DNA from: Oceanospirillales bacterium
Lineage (GTDB): Bacteria > Pseudomonadota > Gammaproteobacteria > Xanthomonadales > SZUA-36
Direction of reading: 5' to 3'
Assembly (NCBI GenBank): GCA_003232965.1
Contig: QIKG01000182.1
Location: 1 to 9,764, forward strand
Length of the DNA: 9,764 bases
Below the pieces are notes generated by a model. It was not told the origin of the DNA, searched no databases, and saw only the letters and a list, made by a program, of their open reading frames with translations. Shown here in pieces: positions 7,021-9,764 of this stretch. The first letter of the stretch is position 1, and each line of letters begins with the position of its first letter. Made by a program: the position numbers and the translations under genes.

Positions 7021-8358
7021 TCAACTAAAACTCGCACCCATCGGTTTCATTTTTACGGTGAAATGGCGTAAAGATTCAGGCTCATAGCTAATTTCCATGC
7101 CTGGAATATTGCTGGTGTTTTCACGCAACTGTTCAAATATTTCGATAATATAATCTGCCTGTGCTTGGGTATATACTCGCCGTGGCATTGCCATTCTTAC
7201 TAATTCCATGGCTGCCGGTTTTTCGCTGCCATCGGCTTGCCGGCCGAACATTAATGATCCGATTTCAACTGTGCGAATACCGCCCTGAATATACAGGGCA
7301 ATCGCTAAGGCTTGTGCGGGGTATTGTAAGGCTGGAATATGTGGCAACATTTTACTGGCATCGATAAAGATGGCATGGCCGCCTGCGGGTTTCATCACCG
7401 GAACGCCCAACTCATCTAGGCCTTCATTAATATACTGGATAGAGCGTATTCGGTACTGCAAGTAATCTTCTTCAACAATTTCCTCCAAGCCGACTGCTAT
7501 GCATTCCATATCCCGGCCGGATAAACCGCCGTAAGTAGGAAAACCTTCAGTCATTATCAGGCGGGTGCGGGCGCGTTCCGCCCACTCATCATCATTTAGC
7601 GCCAACCAGCCGCCCATATTGGAAAAGGCATCTTTTTTCGCACTCATGGTCATGCCATCGGCGTAGGAGAAGATTTCACGCACAATTTCTTTGACTGACT
7701 TATCTTGATAACCTTCTTCACGCAGTTTAATGAAATAAGCATTTTCGGCAAAGCGCGCACTGTCGATAATTAAGGGCTTATTAAACTTGTCGCAGAGCGC
7801 TTTTACAGCACGAATATTTGCCATCGAAACCGGTTGGCCCCCACCGGCATTATTGGTGATGGTGATTTCTACCATCGGAATATTAGCGCTCTCTTCGCTT
7901 AATAATTTTTCGAGTTTTTGTAGATCCATATTGCCTTTAAAAGGATGAATCAAGGCGGTGTCCATAGCTTCTTCTATCACCAAATCCCGCGCATCAATAC
8001 CGGCATCTTCAAAGTTTGCCCGAGTGGTATCAAAGTGGGTATTATTCGGCACAATCATGCCTTTGCCCTTACCTTGGGTAATAATTGAGGTGAGGATATG
8101 TTCCGCTGCCCTGCCCTGATGGGTTGGTATAATATGTTTGAACGGCATCAGCTCTCTTACGGCCGCTTCAAATCGATAAAAAGAAGGCGAACCCGCATAG
8201 GACTCATCACCTTTCATCAGCGCCGCCCACTGATTGGTACTCATGGCGGAAGTCCCGGAGTCTGTCAACAGATCAATCAAAACATCATCAGATTTTAAAG
8301 AAAACAGATTATAGTTAGCAGCTGCTATCAGTTCCCGGCGCTCTTCGATTGTAGTCAT
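7021..8358 (-). CDS. tnaA: tryptophanase (beta-eliminating PLP-dependent lyase); start uncertain
   Basis: The product would cleave tryptophan to indole, pyruvate and ammonia. From the ATG at 8358 it has 445 residues, versus about 471 in E. coli TnaA. Visible motifs are DLLTDSGTSAMS (29-40), GDESYAGS (50-57), IPTHQGR (77-83), DSARFAENAYFIK (199-211), the PLP lysine K242 in MSAKKDA, EGFPTYGG and YEPESLRHFTVK. Tyrosine phenol-lyase is the close alternative, and the N-terminal half resembles it. However, FDTT, VEIGS (Ile where TPL has the tyrosine-binding Arg of MERG) and the late histidine H432 (Phe in TPL) fit tryptophanase. The in-frame sequence upstream, GPFRIKTVEPIR, clearly matches the family N-terminus (EPFRIRVIEPVK in E. 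coli) but has no ATG/GTG/TTG. An ATT at 8382-8380 with AAGGA 9 nt before it could be the true start, adding 8 residues. The gene lies 116 nt downstream of the fumarase on the same strand. Confidence 0.85.
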   Translation of the reverse strand: MTTIEERRELIAAANYNLFSLKSDDVLIDLLTDSGTSAMSTNQWAALMKGDESYAGSPSFYRFEAAVRELMPFKHIIPTHQGRAAEHILTSIITQGKGKGMIVPNNTHFDTTRANFEDAGIDARDLVIEEAMDTALIHPFKGNMDLQKLEKLLSEESANIPMVEITITNNAGGGQPVSMANIRAVKALCDKFNKPLIIDSARFAENAYFIKLREEGYQDKSVKEIVREIFSYADGMTMSAKKDAFSNMGGWLALNDDEWAERARTRLIMTEGFPTYGGLSGRDMECIAVGLEEIVEEDYLQYRIRSIQYINEGLDELGVPVMKPAGGHAIFIDASKMLPHIPALQYPAQALAIALYIQGGIRTVEIGSLMFGRQADGSEKPAAMELVRMAMPRRVYTQAQADYIIEIFEQLRENTSNIPGMEISYEPESLRHFTVKMKPMGASFS

Positions 8359-8360
8359 TC

Positions 8361-8428
8361 GAATCGGTTCTACGGTTTTAATCCGGAACGGTCCTTAATA
8401 TATCTCTAAAGTAAATGAACCGGTATTC
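8361..8428 (-). promoter_or_regulatory. possible leader hairpin enclosing the tryptophanase translation start
   Basis: On the minus strand GAATACCGGTTC (8428-8417) can pair with GAACCGATTC (8370-8361): 4 + 6 base pairs with a 2-nt bulge. The 46-nt loop contains the Shine-Dalgarno AAGGA (8396-8392) and the candidate ATT start (8382-8380). No tnaC-like leader peptide with ATG and a key Trp was found. Such a structure could arise by chance, so this is tentative. Confidence 0.25.
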
Positions 8429-8474
8429 CGTGGCTTATCTAAAATGCGTTTAATTCCTCGGTCGAAAATAGTGC

Positions 8475-9764
8475 TTACTTGGGAATCCCGCCTTTGGTTA
8501 AACCTAGTGGATTTAACAGGCGTTTCAATTCTGTTTTTGTTAATCCGGTGGTTTCCAGCGCCACTTCCAGTATCGGCCGACCTTCTTTATAAGCTTGCTT
8601 TGCCGTTGCGGCACCTTTCTCATAGCCAATAACACCATTCAGTGCGGTAACTAAAATGGGATTGCGCGACAAGGCCGCATCTATATTATCAGTGCGTACT
8701 TTGAACGAAGCAATTGCCTTATCGGCCAGCAGACGACTGACATTAGCTAGCAGCGTAATACTTTCCGTCAGACTGCTGATGGTAAGCGGCAGCATCACAT
8801 TCAACTGGAAATTACCCGACTGACCGGCGATGGTTATGGTGCTGTCGTTGCCAATTACTCGCGCACAAACCATGGCTGTCGCCTCCGGAATAACGGGGTT
8901 TACTTTACCCGGCATAATTGAGCTGCCCGGCTGTAATGCCTTTAGCTCAATTTCTCCAATACCTGCCAGAGGACCTGAGTTCATCCAGCGTAAATCGTTG
9001 GCAATCTTCATTAAGCTCACCGCGGTAGTTTTTAGTTGTCCAGATAACTCAACCGCAACATCTAAGCTGGAAATGCCTTCAAATAAATTTTTCGCACGCT
9101 CAAATTTAACCCCACTGGATTCAGTCAGTGCGGCAGCCATCGCCGCTGCGCTCGGCATTAATGCCTGTACCAACCGCTGTGCCGCCTTGGGGTAATTTAC
9201 GCAAGCGTTTTTGTACTGAAAGAATGCGTTCAATGTTACTGCTAATTTGTTGAGACCAGGTGGCAAGTTCCTGACCGAAAGTTACCGGCATTGCATCCAT
9301 TAAATGAGTGCGACCAGTTTTGACTACATTTTTTAGTTCTTTTGAACGCGCATCCAAAGTTGATTTTAAATGCTTCAAAGCCGGTAACAAATCCTCTTCA
9401 AGCTGCAAGTTTGCGCTCACCTGCATCGCTGTCGGAATCACATCATTTGAGCTTTGCCCCATATTGACATGATCATTCGGATGGATAAGGGCGTTTTTCT
9501 TGCCCGCATTGGCAATCCGGGTAATCACTTCGTTGGCATTCATATTTGATGATGTACCAGACCCTGTTTGATAAACATCGATAGGAAAATGCGCATCAAC
9601 TTTACCTTTCGAAACTTGTTTGGATGCAGAGATAATTGCCCGGGCACGGGACTTGGAAAGCAAACCTAAATCTGAATTAACCGTAGCGGCAGCCGCTTTG
9701 ATCAGGCCAAGTGCGCGGATAAACGAACGCGGCATTGGCTGTCCGCTAATCGGAAAATTATTAA
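8475..9764 (-). pseudogene. fumC: class II fumarate hydratase, frameshifted and cut by the right window edge
   Basis: Class II fumarase interconverts fumarate and malate in the TCA cycle. Two minus-strand frames together cover the family. The upstream frame, open to base 9764 and ending at TGA 9123-9121, carries FPISGQPMPR, TGSGTSSNMNANEV, HVNMGQSSNDVIPTA, TGRTHLMDAMPVTFGQE and GGTAVGTGINA. The downstream frame resumes with ALTESSGVKFERAKNLFEG, then SLMKIANDLRWM-SGPLAGIGE, the signature GSSIMPGKVNP with the catalytic-loop serines, and a normal C-terminus ending GLTKGGIPK. The break lies in 9129-9153. Between GTGINA and the leucine of ALTESSG there are 25 nt, whereas fumarases of this type (E. 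coli FumC, M. tuberculosis Fum) have 11 residues (33 nt). About 8 nt are thus missing and the frame is lost. Both halves keep every other motif, so the lesion is recent or a sequence error. The gene continues beyond the right edge. Confidence 0.88.

Noticed and set aside
8383..8474. Search for a tnaC-like leader peptide between fumarase and tryptophanase
   Set aside because: No ATG followed by a short Trp-containing peptide is present on the minus strand of this gap.
8830..9195. 121-codon plus-strand open frame across the fumarase break
   Set aside because: It is antisense to conserved fumarase sequence and has no family resemblance.

Overview
The window looks like chromosomal DNA of a gammaproteobacterium, possibly an environmental or marine one. 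The reasons are a DUF2058 (YaiL-like) protein, a Mip/FkpA-type exported FKBP, sigma70-like promoters, intrinsic terminators and moderate base composition. The genus cannot be fixed from the sequence alone. No rRNA, tRNA, transposase, prophage gene or CRISPR array was seen.

Left part (1-2238, all minus strand): an exported FKBP-type prolyl isomerase ending in a strong intrinsic terminator, then a UDP-glucuronate decarboxylase (UDP-xylose synthase) with a GTG start, then a DUF2058 protein. The DUF2058 gene overlaps the decarboxylase by 8 nt and runs off the left edge, probably only a few codons short of its end. Next, diverging to the plus strand, is a single-gene unit (2548-4269) encoding a fused ATP sulfurylase/APS kinase. 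Both active sites are intact, so one polypeptide can make PAPS from sulfate and ATP. It is closed by an intrinsic terminator.

Middle part (4354-6957, plus strand): a compact four-gene operon. It has a GntR-type operator (TTGGTCTATACCAA), a good sigma70 promoter, a small exported protein of unknown function, a YtrA-subfamily GntR repressor, an ABC ATPase and a six-helix ABC-2-like permease. The repressor probably controls its own operon. The unknown exported protein as first gene is the most likely undescribed component in the window.

Right part (7021-9764, minus strand): a tryptophanase-type PLP lyase downstream of a class II fumarase. Both look damaged or unusual. The fumarase is split by a frameshift in mid-gene, with about 8 nt missing relative to the family. 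The tryptophanase has conserved N-terminal sequence upstream of its first ATG but no ATG, GTG or TTG to start it. An ATT codon with a well-placed Shine-Dalgarno is the best candidate. Either these are real lesions in a decaying locus or sequence errors, and raw reads would settle it.
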